DNA of 64,000 nt, taken from assembly GCA_033026295.1 (NCBI GenBank), contig CM065173.1:14446517-14510516 (forward strand), in the 5' to 3' direction. The notes under the pieces are model-generated. The model made no database searches, was not told the DNA's origin, and worked only from the letters and a program-made list of their open reading frames with translations. Position numbers and translations under genes: made by a program. This stretch comes from Channa striata. Its lineage: Eukaryota; Chordata; Actinopteri; Anabantiformes; Channidae. Below are positions 11,641 to 24,500 of the stretch, in pieces (the first letter of the stretch is position 1; the number at the start of each line of letters is the position of its first letter).

Positions 11641-14600
11641 TCAAGACATAAACCCATATTTATTTGACAAAAACTTTATATTAACCTTTGTGATTTTATA
11701 AACTGTATATACAAGGAGTTTTTTTTTGAAGGTTCCATGTGGAGTTTTTGTGTGGTGTTTTTTCAGTTATTAGTTGTCCACGATAAATGAGGCAATACAC
11801 ACTCCAGGCAATGATTTCACACTCCATTAACAGGTGGGTGTAATATGCCGATCTCTGCAAATGTTTTGCAAGAGTAATGCCTGTGTGGTGAAGTCGACCG
11901 ATATAAAACCAAATTCATTCTCAGCATCATACTAGGCCCTGAATCTGAGCTGTTTTTCAGACTGTTCACCCATTGACAAAAGTCAGGACACTTAAAAATA
12001 ATCTTCTAAATATAAAACTGTTCTGTTATTTTTTTATAGCAATACTAGATACATGTAAGTATAATTTTGGGAACTGATTTTTACTTGTGTATTTTTTCTT
12101 TTTACTTCATATTTTGGAGTTGAAAATGGTACTTTTACTTCTTACTTTCCAGAATTGCATTATTAATAGGCCCACAAAACACTATAGTAATATTACAAGA
12201 TATAAAAGTCTTCCCAGCAGTACATTAAGTAAATCACATTGTCATTATTATGAACATTAATATTATATGTTTGTACAAATCATCAATTCTATAATTTCAG
12301 AGTGATACTTGGTTTGTGAGTGAGGCTCACCCTTTAAACCAGCCAGTTACTTCTGTTATTTATTTGATTCATTTTGCAGCGTCTCATTTATTGTAATTTG
12401 ACAAAGACTGTTACCTGAAGGGCTTTGCGGCGTTTAGTAGATGGTTGTGCAGAGTCTCATGTTAACACTAACTTAAGGTGGATAGTAGCAGATCTCAATA
12501 CTTTTTCACCACTGCAAAAAGGAAACAGAAGCAGTGAGATATTTCCACAAAGAGCAGAAAAAAACAACATATAGATCTCTGTAAAGAGTTTTTATTTCTG
12601 TTCGAACTATTCAAACCTACCAGCCACAACATAAAGACTAGCTGAGGGTTGTGGTGTTGTGGCACATGGGAAACTCGTCCTGGCCCCCACCCCCAGTGGA
12701 CTTACTGTGTACAGTTAGAAGGTGAAATCGGGACACACTGTGGAGCAGTAGATGTGAAATGACCTGAACCCTGAAAGTCCTGAATGAACTCAGCTCTTGA
12801 TGGATGTGGAACAAACCGTCGATGCTTACTCAGGCCCAGAAACTACTACACGAGGCTATCGTGGCATCGTGCCCTTGCCCAGGGCCAAAATAAGTAACTG
12901 ACTGAATCCACATTCAAATTCAGGCTCCCACATATTTTGTCATTTGTTGACAGAGAGCTGGGAGGAGGAGGAGGACGACGACAGTATTCTTATGGCACTT
13001 AACTTGTGTCCTGAACCATCCTGTTTTTACTCTTCTACTCTGAGTTTCTTTTAATAACTCTTTATATGTAATAAACAATGGAGAGTCAGGATGTTTGAAG
13101 TGTATTTCAATTTTGATTCAATTTTAGACACATGATTAACGTACATAGGATCTCTTGCCCTGTGACAGCTAGGATAGGGTAGAATTACAGATAATAGATG
13201 GATGGATGTAAATTAAAATAGTGAATATTAAATCTATTTTTCTAAATTAATGTCAACAGTATGCAAAACATAAACCTGTACCCTAAATACAGGGGTGGAT
13301 GTGGTTTTATATTGTTTTATACAACTTTCTACTTCATCACATCTTTACGTTTTACTTTCCAGATTTACTTTACAAGTTAATAATTTTGCACAGAAACGTG
13401 AAGCGTTTATAGAATGTTTAAGTTCTCAGTTTGTTTCTATGAAGAGATATTTATTGTGTAATTTTAAATTCAGTTTGGATAAAAAACAATGTAAAGGTGT
13501 CAGTCAGGGTGACTTTTTACAAACCAAATTACCAACAAACAGATCTGTGGCTACAACTTTCCTCTATTCTGAACATGAATGCCTAACTAATATAATAATC
13601 TGATCATATGTGACGGTCTGAGTGGACATGCATGAATGCATTCACTGGTAACATTATAAGGAAACGGGGTTAGTGTATTTAGTACAGTGCAGGACTTTCA
13701 GGTATAGTGTTTTATTGGCACTTGACTTACTTAATAAGAAGGTCTCAAGAAGACAAGGAACAGATTAGCTTTTTTCTCTTTTCAGTATGATACTGTTCAA
13801 TTTTGAAATATTAGATCTCAATATAGAATGTAACATTTACATTTAGCATTTATTATTAATGAGTATACACATTACACATAATAGTAAATACACAATACAT
13901 GTTCTATAAAGAAAAATAGACATAAAGTGTAAAAAGTTCATACTGTTTTAATGGTTAAGCTAAATGTGGCTGCCATTTAGTTTAGTTTGAGCTTTACAAA
14001 TTTGACAAACACTTTAAAGCAGGACATGCAACACATTGCAGTAATAATTCTATTCAACTATGTCTACAGTGTTTTGTTTTGTTTTAGCACTGACTTCAGT
14101 CAATACTGATCCTCTGTAATGCAGGCCTTACATTTATGGCAGGTGTATCTGTTAAAGTGGTCACTGAGTGTAACAGGGCTGCCATCAGCCCAACAGACTG
14201 AACTCTCTGACGCTAATGTCTCTTTACTTTGAATCCAATCCAATCTAATCAGCCTGTCCTGAATTCAAAGAAAGAAATCGCAGAAATGTCGCCGTCTTCT
14301 GCTTAAAAATGGAACAGCCAGGCCTCTGTGGGTTTGGCCTCCCAGCCGTTTTGTCCCAGCTAGGCCTCAAGTGCTGCTGTGGTCTCCGCCTTAGACTGCA
14401 GGAAGAATATGGCTTCAGTAATGCTGAGGCCACAGATCTGTATCTTCTGTTTACTCCTGTGTCTTGTTACTACTCTGCTGCTTGTATAACGTTTTATTTT
14501 GTGTTTATTGTATCCTGTTGCCCCGAGAGCTGTGTTTTACTTTAACTGCCAGAAATAAGTTGTGATGTCCTTTAATGTGAGCTATACTTGTCACAGACCA

Positions 14601-14813
14601 TAAGGTGCATGTGAGAAGGAGAGAAGTGCTTTTTAGAAAATCCATCAAAGCTGCTCTTACATGTTTGGGAAGGGTGAAGAACCAGAGCCATTAATCATGA
14701 CATATTTTTGTGTGTGGGGGCTGTAAAGGCCGGGTGGGTACGGGTGCGCTTGGGCTGTGTTGAGGGTCTGTGCATACACTCCCTCCCAAGGTCAAAGGCA
14801 AGGTTTATGAATA

Positions 14814-14818
<5 letters not shown>

Positions 14819-14862
<44 letters not shown>
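14819..14862. repeat. (GT)n microsatellite
   Basis: About 22 uninterrupted GT units. The open frames across it are only dinucleotide translations. Confidence 0.97.
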
Positions 14863-14864
<2 letters not shown>

Positions 14865-17800
14865 CGGGGTTGATAGTATCCACAGTAGACTTCCCTGCCC
14901 AAGGACAGTGGGACCCAGTGTGAGACAGAGCAAGGCGCTCTACTGTGGGATAAGTACAGGTTGAATATAGCAAGGGGTAGTTAAGTGGAAAAGACTAACA
15001 GATGCTGGGGCTAGTTTACTTGGGGGGAGGGAGCCTCACCACAGCTCGAGCACCAGCACCCCGACACACACACCGAATGAGGCTGCGTTCTCACTGTGGC
15101 TTAGAAAAACAGATTTTACTGCGATGCCTGGAAAACAGTTTGTATCTCTTGAAGCTATTTTAACAACAGAAACAGCTCAGAATACAAACCGGGCACTTCA
15201 GGAAAGACAGACAACTCAATTTAAGGACGTCAAAGGACCAGTTCACCCAAATTGAATAAACTGTGCAGATAGTGTTGGTTTCATTTTGTGAGTTTGGTCT
15301 AAATATCCATCTGTGGCATTTATGTTTTTATGCAACAATGGAAGTAAACTGAATTTAATTTGTGGTGCATTGTATAATGGCCTTTAAAAGCATAAAATGT
15401 CAGTTCAAATTTTCACTGGGACTTTAAATTTCAGTGAACTGATCCTTCAAGAATCTCTGCAAACAAAGCTACTGGCCAAACAAAGTCACTGAGCAGTACT
15501 ACAGGTGTGTGTATCCTAATTCTTTTTACATTAGAGACAGGTGTAAAAGAGCAATTATAATAGTGTGCAAACAGTCAAATGTAAGTAAATTCATAGTTAA
15601 GTGAAAGTCCCAAACTATTCATTGGTAAATATACTTCAAGTCTTAAAGTAAATTTATTTGTTTGCAGAAAAATTAGTGATATACTGTTATATCATTGGAC
15701 TATTACAGCTACATTAATGTTCAGGTAATTTTAAATCTTTTACAACATTTGTTGAAAGTATTCACATTGGTATACAATGTTTTTTTGTCAAAACCAAACA
15801 AACCACTAAAAATAAAAAAACTTTAAAGTATATTCAACTAAGCCCCAAGTGACAAGAAAATAAACATCACTTTACATATAGTCAAGCATTTTAAAAGTAA
15901 TTTTAGTCGTCTCAGTAATTACAGTTACAAGTATAATATTTGATTTTAAGAACTATTAAACTGGTAGGTAACAAGATGCACATACTTGAAGTACCTCACT
16001 GAAGTGTATGTACTTTTCCCCATGGCTGTTATAACTCAATTTGTACATAGAAAAAATTGGAATAAATGCGGCGTTTAAATGCTCGTCTACATTTTAAAGT
16101 TTGAGCATTCACTGCTAATTGTGGCGTTACCATTGTAACAGTCAGTTTGACAGTTGTGTTCATGCAGATTTTTGTGTTTCTTACCCCCACTATTTGCTCT
16201 GGCCAACAGACTGGACTGACCAGTGGGGTTTGTTGTCTTCGAAGCTCTGAAGACATTGTTTTCTCAACAAACTGTGTGTGCTGGCAGAAACAATGTTCTC
16301 TAAAATAACTGTCCATTTCCACTGGAACTCTTCAACAGAAATTTTCAGTGTAAACATTTTTAAATGTCTTTTTTTATATAGCTGTATGGGCCACAAGAAA
16401 GTTTCCAGATCTCTGAATAACTAAGTCTCTGGTATTGTTTCTCTTGCTGGAAAAAACAACCCAACATCTAAGCACCACTGTTCCTCTCAAATGCACCATG
16501 TGTTTTCAGCCATCTTGGCATCAACGGGCTGGTGTCTTGAGGCTGTTTCATGTGATCAACATACCACCATTAATTTAATATAAAGATGATGAGCTTTGAT
16601 AGACGTCTGTGGCACAGTTTAATAAGCCATATCAGACGCTGCAGCGAGAAGACACAATTCATTGTCAGCTCTAGTGCCTGTATGGGATGTAAGAGTAGAG
16701 AGAATTACAAGCCTTATTATTTAATAAGATATTTATATCGCATGCTTGTATATGTATACAAGGAAACTGGAAAGAGCATCCAGACATCTTTCAGACAAAG
16801 GCAAAACATGTGGACAAGAGTCAGAAGCGGAAGCATCTCCACCTCAGCTGTGTTCTGGTGCAGAGTTAAGGAAGCCGTTCAAAATCCCATCAACATTTTA
16901 AACCATAAGTTTGACCTCAGTCGTATTTTGTATGTCTCGCTTCTTATGTTAACACACGGGTGGTAGTTATTCAAAAAAACAAGCAAATATTGTTGTGTAC
17001 TGAGTTTTTACAGCGGCCTTAAAAAGAAAAAAGTTCTATAAGCTCTAGAAATTTAGGAGCTTAACATCTGGTCTTGACAGAGCGGCTGAGTCTCTGTGCG
17101 GTTGAGATAAGTTCAGATCATGTCTGTAATAACAACAGGACAGAAAAACTTTAAAGTGAAAACAAGGAGTTTTATACAAAACCTTCAAACAATAAAGAAG
17201 TACTTGCACTTTCATTTTTTAATGGGAGCTGTAGCTTTTTGTATTCACACAAGTAAACATTGTTAAAATGACAAGTGTTTCATTTTCTTGAGGCAACTTA
17301 AGAAGCAGTGGATGTAAATTTGTTTTAGAAACATAAAATGCAGAAACAAGACACAAGAAGCTACACTGAAAAACCAAAGCCGGTGGCTAACCAAGACACC
17401 ATGCCACAACTTCAGCTCTCAACACAGCATGGATGGATTACAGAACAACAAAAGGAACAACACTTTATTTGGCATTTTTTTGAACAACATTAAATGTCAA
17501 ACTTCTCTCAGCAGCTTCTACCACAAACCACATCTACATAGTGTGAAAGTGAAGATGGGATGGACACATTAGTCGCTCTGCACAGAAAACAGCTAAAATA
17601 AAGAGTGACAGACTAAATGATGAGCTGAAACCAAGCTGCAACTCTGTCTGACTGTAAAGAAAATAGCTTAACTGATTGGACCGAGAAGACATAACCCTGG
17701 ACACGTCGAAGCAAACTTTACTGTTTGTAACACGCAACATATCAGCACTTTCGCACACCTACAAGTTATTAGATTATTTGTAACAAACATTTAGAGGTTG

Positions 17801-17924
17801 TCAGAGTTACACAGTGATATTTTAACAAAAACCTTCCAGCCAATCAGAAAAAAGGACAGGTTTAAAATGTTCCAAGTCTGTCTAAAAACAACACGCAGGT
17901 TCCCATCTGAACACTGACAGAGGC

Positions 17925-18118
17925 CTTCCTTGCTTGGTGGCTCAATGAGCCGAACATCAGGCCGGGATGCCGAAGTCTCCCAGTTCAAATCCCAGGCCAC
18001 ACACAAGGTGTGTCCTTGAGCAAGACACTCAGTTTTAGCTCCCTTGGTGCCGCCTGTGGCTGCCCACTGCTCCCCCCAGGGGGATGGCTTAAATGCAGAG
18101 GACAAATTTCATTCTGGC
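17925..18118 (+). repeat. tRNA-derived SINE copy
   Basis: It begins with a degenerate tRNA-like head ('ggtggctcaatgagc...' and 'cagttcaaatccca', resembling box A and box B). It continues with the familiar fish SINE body 'gtgtccttgagcaagacact ... ctgtggctgcccactgctcc ... ggatggcttaaatgcagag'. Recognised by resemblance to common teleost SINEs. Boundaries approximate. Confidence 0.7.
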
Positions 18119-18119
18119 G

Positions 18120-19230
18120 CATATGGTTAGGTTCATAAATATCGAAACAATGATAGGCTTTTTTAGCATTTGTCTACCACAGTTTATCTGAAATGAAACA
18201 CTCAAGATGTGAATGGAGTCAACTTTCAGCTTTAATTCAAGGCGTTCGACTAAATTGTCACATTAACCATTTAGGAATTACAGCAATTTTTATACAACCC
18301 CCCCATTTGGTAGCTCTTAAATAATGCAACAAACTATCATATTTACAAACATAATTACTTGGATGAAAATTCTTTGCAGTCAATGACTGCTTGAAGTCCA
18401 CAACCCTTGGACGTGACCAAATTTCCCTCCCTCGTGACACTTTGCCAGGCCTTTACTGCTGCTGCCTTCAGCTGCTGCTAGTTTGTGGGTCTTCCTGCCC
18501 TCAGTCGTGTCCTCAGTGAGTGAGTAAAAGGCTGCTCCATTGGGTTCAGATCAGGTGACGGACTGGGCCAGTGAAGAACATTCCATTTTTTTGCCCTGAG
18601 AAACTCTTTGGTAGGTTTTGCAGTATGTTTATGGTCCACATCCATCTGCGATATTAGTGCGTCCTATAAGTTTTGCAGCATTTGGCTGAATCTGAGCAGA
18701 GACCATAGTCCTGTTCATCGTGCTACTTTCATCAGCATCCAGGTCATAAATAAACATCAGCAACCCAGTTCCTTTGGCAGCCATACAACCAAGTTATTCC
18801 AGGCTTCATCAGTCCCAAGAATCTTACTCCAGAATTGGGCAGGGTTTTTTTTGGGTGTTTTTTGTTCTAACCTGGCCTTTCTGTTGTTGGCCGTGGTTTG
18901 CACCTTGTTGTGAAGCCTCTGTGTTTTATTCATAAATCTGTCTCTTGACTGTAGACTTTGATTTTCGTTAAACAGCTACCAAATGCAAATGTACTATTTC
19001 AAATCTCCTCCAGGCCATTTATCTGCTTATTTAGTTATGAAGCAACAAGGAAAAAAACATCCGGACATCCAGCTGGTTAGTAGCCATTTGTTCCATTATT
19101 TATGAGCCACCAAAACATGGGCGTGTGTATAGTTTTTCCAATTCTGATATTAAAATAGTTCCACAAAACTCTTTTGAATTGAAGGAGTTTCTGAAGTTGT
19201 TTCTCTAACATCTGCCCCGATCACCTCCTC
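18120..19230 (-). mobile_element. Decayed Tc1/mariner-like DNA transposon
   Basis: Read on the plus strand, this resembles the complement of a very abundant fish Tc1-like element. Landmarks are 'ctttcagctttaattcaagg' near 18225, 'tttgccaggcctttactgct' near 18442, 'gggttcagatcaggtgac' near 18541, 'gaaactctttggtaggtttt' near 18600 and 'ttggcagccatacaaccaag' near 18773. The transposase frame, which lies on the minus strand, is broken by many stops and indels, so the copy is inactive. Family assignment is from memory of the repeat; the outer ends are not sharply defined. Confidence 0.65.
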
Positions 19231-20149
19231 ATACTAGTGCTCAAATTAGTTCAACTCATGTTTCTGCCTTTCAGCGCTTGAGGTTTTGAAGCCGAATTGC
19301 AAACTCACACATTTGATTTACATCTGTTTTGTTGCTGAATCATTTATGAACTTCCACCACGCTTGTTGGGTTTGTGGGTTCATGTAAGATCCATGCTACA
19401 TGTAAACACACGATGAAGCAACTCTAATGTCGATATTGTGATATGACATTCTTATTATGAGCTAGAAGTATCAAAATATATCATGGACATTGCAGACGTA
19501 TGGGGAACACATTCTACAGCCCTTGCTCTGTGCAAATATGTATTCAAGTGGTACGGTGGCCTGTACGTGCAAAACACAACACTGCACAAAACTCGACATT
19601 TCTGATTACAAATTTGATATTTATATTTTCCAAATTCCCTCTGTGTTTCCCTGCTAGGCTACAGTGGATAGATAGTGACAAAAAAAGGATATATGTATTA
19701 AAAAGTTTGAATATACAGACTTATGACTACAATAATTTTGAAGGTTGAAGCTTTATATAATGTTTGAATTAACTTTTTAATAAATATTTGCACACAATAA
19801 GAACTTTAGATTTTATGTATCTCTTACATTAGAGTAATGACATGGATTGTTCTCTTATGGATCAACAGGATAATAATCCCAGCAAGCAAAACTAGATTCA
19901 GTTTTCATTTAGCACCAGGCTTTTGTTTTCAGACACTGTCTCTTAAACCTGCCCTTTGAGGATGTGAGCACTGGCCAAAATGTCCATTCAGTGATGGTAC
20001 CAAAGTAAAGTTTCTTCCCACAAACCACAGGAACCCATTCACTCTCTGCTAAATGGCCATCAGTGTGAGGATGCTCATTTCAACGCATTATTTTCTCTTT
20101 TATCAAACATGACCTCCCCAGTCCCCCAGACACACACACAGTTTTCTCT

Positions 20150-20362
20150 CTCTCTTTAACACACACATTTTTGTCTTTCTATTTGTGAGGACACTCACTG
20201 ACATAATACAATCCCTAACCCTTACCCTAACCTAAACCTAATTCTAACCCTGACCAAGTCTTTACCCACAAAAAGCCCTTTGAAGTTGTGTGAACCAGCC
20301 AAAATGCCCTCACAACAGTGGTACTGAAACAAAATTTGTCTACAGAAGGCTAGAACGACATG

Positions 20363-20401
<39 letters not shown>

Positions 20402-20420
20402 CACTGGCATACCAGAGAGT
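20150..20420. repeat. Telomere-like fish repeat with (CA)n
   Basis: 'gtgaggacactcactgacataat' is followed by 'ccctaacccttaccctaacctaaa', then 'aaagccctttgaagttgtgtgaaccagccaaaatgccctcac' and a CA run at 20365-20398. I recognise this as a dispersed teleost repeat whose middle mimics the CCCTAA telomere unit. A weaker partial relative lies at about 19920-20010 ('gaggatgtgagcactggccaaaatgtccattcag'). Confidence 0.6.
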
Positions 20421-21446
20421 CTATATTTAAAATGAGCCCTGGAGATGTTTTGTTTGTTTTTTTCAGCATTTAGAGATTCTATCAGAGGTGGTGTCGACCG
20501 TTGGGTGTAGAGTGCGTGTGTAAGTGAGTGAATCAGTGAGACTGACGGTAAAGGGTATAGGTAAGACAGAATAAAATCATAGCATAGAAAAAGCGTCAAC
20601 AGCTCTTTACGCTAAGATAATGAACGCACATCCAGATGAGCATGACAGTGTCATTATGGAATCTTTGAGCCAGACCCAAATAGTTACAAATTTGCCAAGG
20701 CTGCAAAATACCACCTTCCAAACTTGTAGCCCTTCCAAATACAGCCCTATCGTCCCACGTCTCATTTTCAAAGCCTCTCTTTTCTCCCTCTCTCCTCCCA
20801 CCACAAATCCCAGAACCTCGAGCAACAGAGTGAGTGAGTGAGTGAGCGACAGAAGAGAAGAGGGGAGCGTTTAAATCTAGCGTTCCGTGAGTGGTCGGGT
20901 CGGTGTCTGGAAATCTTTCACATCCTGTTTACGCCGGGCAGATTTCAGCTCTGGACCGCAGAGAGCTGGCAGGGCCTCTGCCTGGACACAGCGCCTCTCT
21001 CTCTCTTTCTCTCTTCTATCTGCTCCCTAGCCTAAAGATCTCTTTCTGCAAACCTTCCATGCTGCGTCCTTCCTATCAACACCTTCAATCCTAAAGCAAA
21101 CAAGCACGCTGGCCTAGCTGCCCACAGCCACAGGAATACCATTGAGGCAGAATCACATAAATCATATGCATCAGGAAAATGTGTCTAAAATCATACAACA
21201 CCCCCATTTTTAATATCCAAGTACAGGTTTAATACAGCTGCTGTCATATTTACAGAGTCCTCTATCAGACAGGAGGTCCCAGAGAATGAAGCAAATGATC
21301 TGAGAGGTTTTCATGCCTGTTAAAAACTAGAACAAAATCCTGATATTTGAGTCAAGTAGCGTAAAAAAAATAACATCTCAAAAAGTCTGCTAAAGGTGAT
21401 CAAACAGCAAAGATTAACGAACAAAGGATCCATCTGTCCTCTCTTC

Positions 21447-21452
21447 TTTATT
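21447..21452 (-). terminator. Candidate poly(A) signal of the TGF-beta gene
   Basis: TTTATT on the plus strand is AATAAA on the gene strand, 85 bases after the stop codon. This would give a very short 3' UTR, and a more distal signal is possible. Confidence 0.35.
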
Positions 21453-21536
21453 TCCCCACTGAATAAAGCAGTTTTGTAGTTTTGGTCCTGTAATCATCCT
21501 CGTCTCCTTTGCCCCAGCTCACCTCTTCCACTGAGC

Positions 21537-24500
21537 TCAGCGGCACTTGCAGGATTTGACGACCATGTTGGAGAGTTGCTCAACACGCGGCGCGCGGCCG
21601 ACGTAGTACATGATGGTGAGGGGCTCGAGATCCTGAGGAACACAGCAGGGCGAGGCGGAGGCCTCAGGGTTCAGCTTATTGTACAGGGGTATAATCTGCC
21701 CAGGGAGCAGAAACAAAGTTAGAGCTAAAAGCCCTGAAAACATGCAACATGGAATCAAAATATGATGACAGTCTGGTTTTGTTTGACTGTTGTGAAAGCC
21801 CAGCAATGAAGCTCCATTTTATGCAAATCTGCTATGACCAAGTTCAGTGACAGCTGGATGAGAGCCAATCAGGAGCATCTTGAGAGACAAAGGTCATTGA
21901 CAGAAGGTTTACTACCCAACATCATTTTAAACAAGACAAAGGTTTGCTTATTTACTACATGTGTTTAACACTTTACACAACACAAGTTGCCAGGACAGAA
22001 AAAAGAACGACTTGTAAATTCAAGTTATAGTTAAGCAGGGCACAAAACATGCAACACACTACAGCTTTGCCACAACCAAAGTTTGTCGCTGGAAGTGCGA
22101 ATGTCTCCTTACTCCTGTGAGGAGGTGAATGTGTATTTCCCAAAACTTCCCAACTTTCCCAAACACCTTAATTGATCAAATCTGACCAAACCACACAAAA
22201 AACAGTCCCAGTCAAGTAGGTTTTTCATTCTGACTCTTGTAAATAATGTGTTTCCTAAACATGGATATGAAGGAATACCTTTGCAGGTGCCTTTTGTGAC
22301 ATGTCTGGGTGGGTAGTTTTGTTATTTAACTGCTGTGTCACTATGTCCTCTTGTTCAAATATAACTATAACATGCAAAGAACAGCATATTCATCGCACAT
22401 GCAGATCCATTTTAATTAAACCCACAGTCCTATTTTTAAAAGTGGAAAAAGTCTCATTGTAGCAAATTCAGATGTCAAACACACTAAAAAACCCTGCACA
22501 TGTAAGCTGAAGCATGAGAATAAAGAAAAAACACAAGGTTCTTTAAGAGCCTGTGGCTACAGGCCAGGCCATCAGCTATGAGACAAACAGGCTGTGAGCC
22601 TATATGCTCTGTAACAGACTTGTGCGAGGTGACAGGCCATTTATGATGCCGGGGTTAACAGATCTTAGCCAGCTGTGGTGTTCAGCTGCCACAAACAATG
22701 CACATGAAGCTCATTTAACAGCCAGCACTTCAGCACGGTTTCTGTACGTTAAGAGTTGATTGGAGATCGTCTAACCCTGTGTTCTACTACAAAGGCGGAG
22801 GAGTCACATGATTTTACCAACACTTCAAGACTGTTTGTTTGGACTAAAGCTATTTGTCTCTCCATATAGACATCTGACATGCAACTGAAGCTAGTGCTAA
22901 AGACTCAAAGTCAAACCACCCTGCTGCACCACGACCTCTCTCTCCCGATGCTGCTGTGCTCTACTACCATCTGCTACACTCTAACATGCTTTGCCCAGTC
23001 TTCAGGTAGGTAGAAATTACTGCCAGTAAAAATGCTCCAAAACATACCAATCAGGCAGATATACTTGAAAAACTCTAACTAGTTTGAAGAACGAGCTTTG
23101 CAAAAACATTTAGAACCGCTGCCAGTGTTGTTCTGTAAACCTTGTGCGGTTTAAACACTCACACTGCGGTGGCCAGCAATTACAAAATGAACGGCTGTTT
23201 ATGTACAAAACCGTACAGGATGTAGGATTGTATACTGTCTGAGGTTTTCAGTTTTACTGCTTTATCATCAGTGTTTCAGCACAAAAACCATTCTATAAGC
23301 AATACTTTAAAGGAACAGTTTGGGAAATGTGCTTACTCTTACGGCAGCTTTTATTTTACTTTGGAAAAGCTGCATGGCAAGAAGACAAAAAAAGTATGTG
23401 TCAAAATGTCAAACTTTTCAAAACTTCTTCCTTCCCATTAAACTAAATTCTTATGTACACAGTTGCAAGCTGGTTTTCTGCGTAAACTGATCATGAATGT
23501 GATCAGTTTGATGTCAATGAAACGAGAATGGAGGTGTGGTTTAGACCTAACTTGACCTCTAAGACCATTCACATACAGCATTTGCTGATATGAACCATGC
23601 CCTCACAAAAAAGATAACCTAGGATCAAGAGTTGCTGATTTGCATCCGGCTGGAAAGACCTTAGAAATCTATCACTCCACAGACAGACATAATGTGCTGT
23701 GGCTACTCCGAAGGTATAATGCAGAACTCTCAATGAGCTTAAGGGTAAAAGAGTTCTGGAGTAACAGTTAAAGGCCTGAAGGGTTCATTGGAGTTTGTTA
23801 ACACCTCTGCTCGTAAGTTAACCATACAAAACATTAAACAGGCATGGTATCCATGGCAAGACACAACAGAGGAAGCCATTGCTCTCCAAAAACAACATTG
23901 CAGGATGTCTGAAGTTTGCCAAATACAACCTTGACAGTCCTCAACCCTGCTGGGAAAATGTCTTGTGGACAAACAAAGGTAGAATTTTTGGGGAAGAAAA
24001 CAGAGTCCCACAAATAGCACAAAAAAGAAAACTGTGCACCAACATTAAAACATCATTCCAATAGGGAAATATAGTGAGGGGAACATCATGGTTTGAAGCT
24101 GCTTTGCTGCCTCCTACCATAGTAGAGAGTAAAATTACTTCCCAAGATTGCCCAGGTATCCTACAATTATGATGATAGGGTGGCTGTCGGAAAGCTGAAG
24201 CTCAGAAGAAGCTGGGTGATGCAGCAGGACAACAACCCCAGACACTGAAGTAAATATAGTACAGAATGGCTTTGGAGAGAGCACAAACCTTAACCCGTTA
24301 AGATTCTGGGGAATGACCTCGCATGTTCTAAAAATAAGAATAAGCTGAAGGAGTTCTGTAAGGACGAATGATTCAAAATTCCTTGTGGCCATTGTGTGGG
24401 TCTAATCAACTACTACTGGAAGTGCTTGCTTGAGATTATTGCTGCCAAAGTAGGTCCAAGCAGTTAGTAAAACACTAACGCAATTAACTTTTCCATCATC

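Larger units (their letters stand above)
11641..21536. other. Gene-poor intergenic region between KCNK4 and the TGF-beta gene
   Basis: About 10 kb without a gene I can support. Open frames in it, such as 16586-16966, resemble no family and have no plausible splice partners. Recognisable content: a GT microsatellite, a tRNA-derived SINE at about 17.93-18.12 kb, a decayed Tc1-like transposon at about 18.12-19.23 kb, and a telomere-like fish repeat with a CA microsatellite at about 20.15-20.42 kb. In human, ESRRA lies in the corresponding interval; no nuclear-receptor exon is seen here. Confidence 0.6.

Noticed and set aside
14695..14973. Open frames over the GT microsatellite
   Set aside because: Their length comes from stop-free dinucleotide translation (alternating Cys/Val or Thr/His).
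16586..16966. 126-residue plus-strand open frame in the KCNK4-TGF-beta gap
   Set aside because: The sequence resembles no family, lies in AT-rich DNA and has no convincing splice partners; most likely chance.
20183..20260. Interstitial telomere / chromosome fusion point
   Set aside because: The CCCTAA-like units are few, degenerate and embedded in flanks typical of a dispersed fish repeat.
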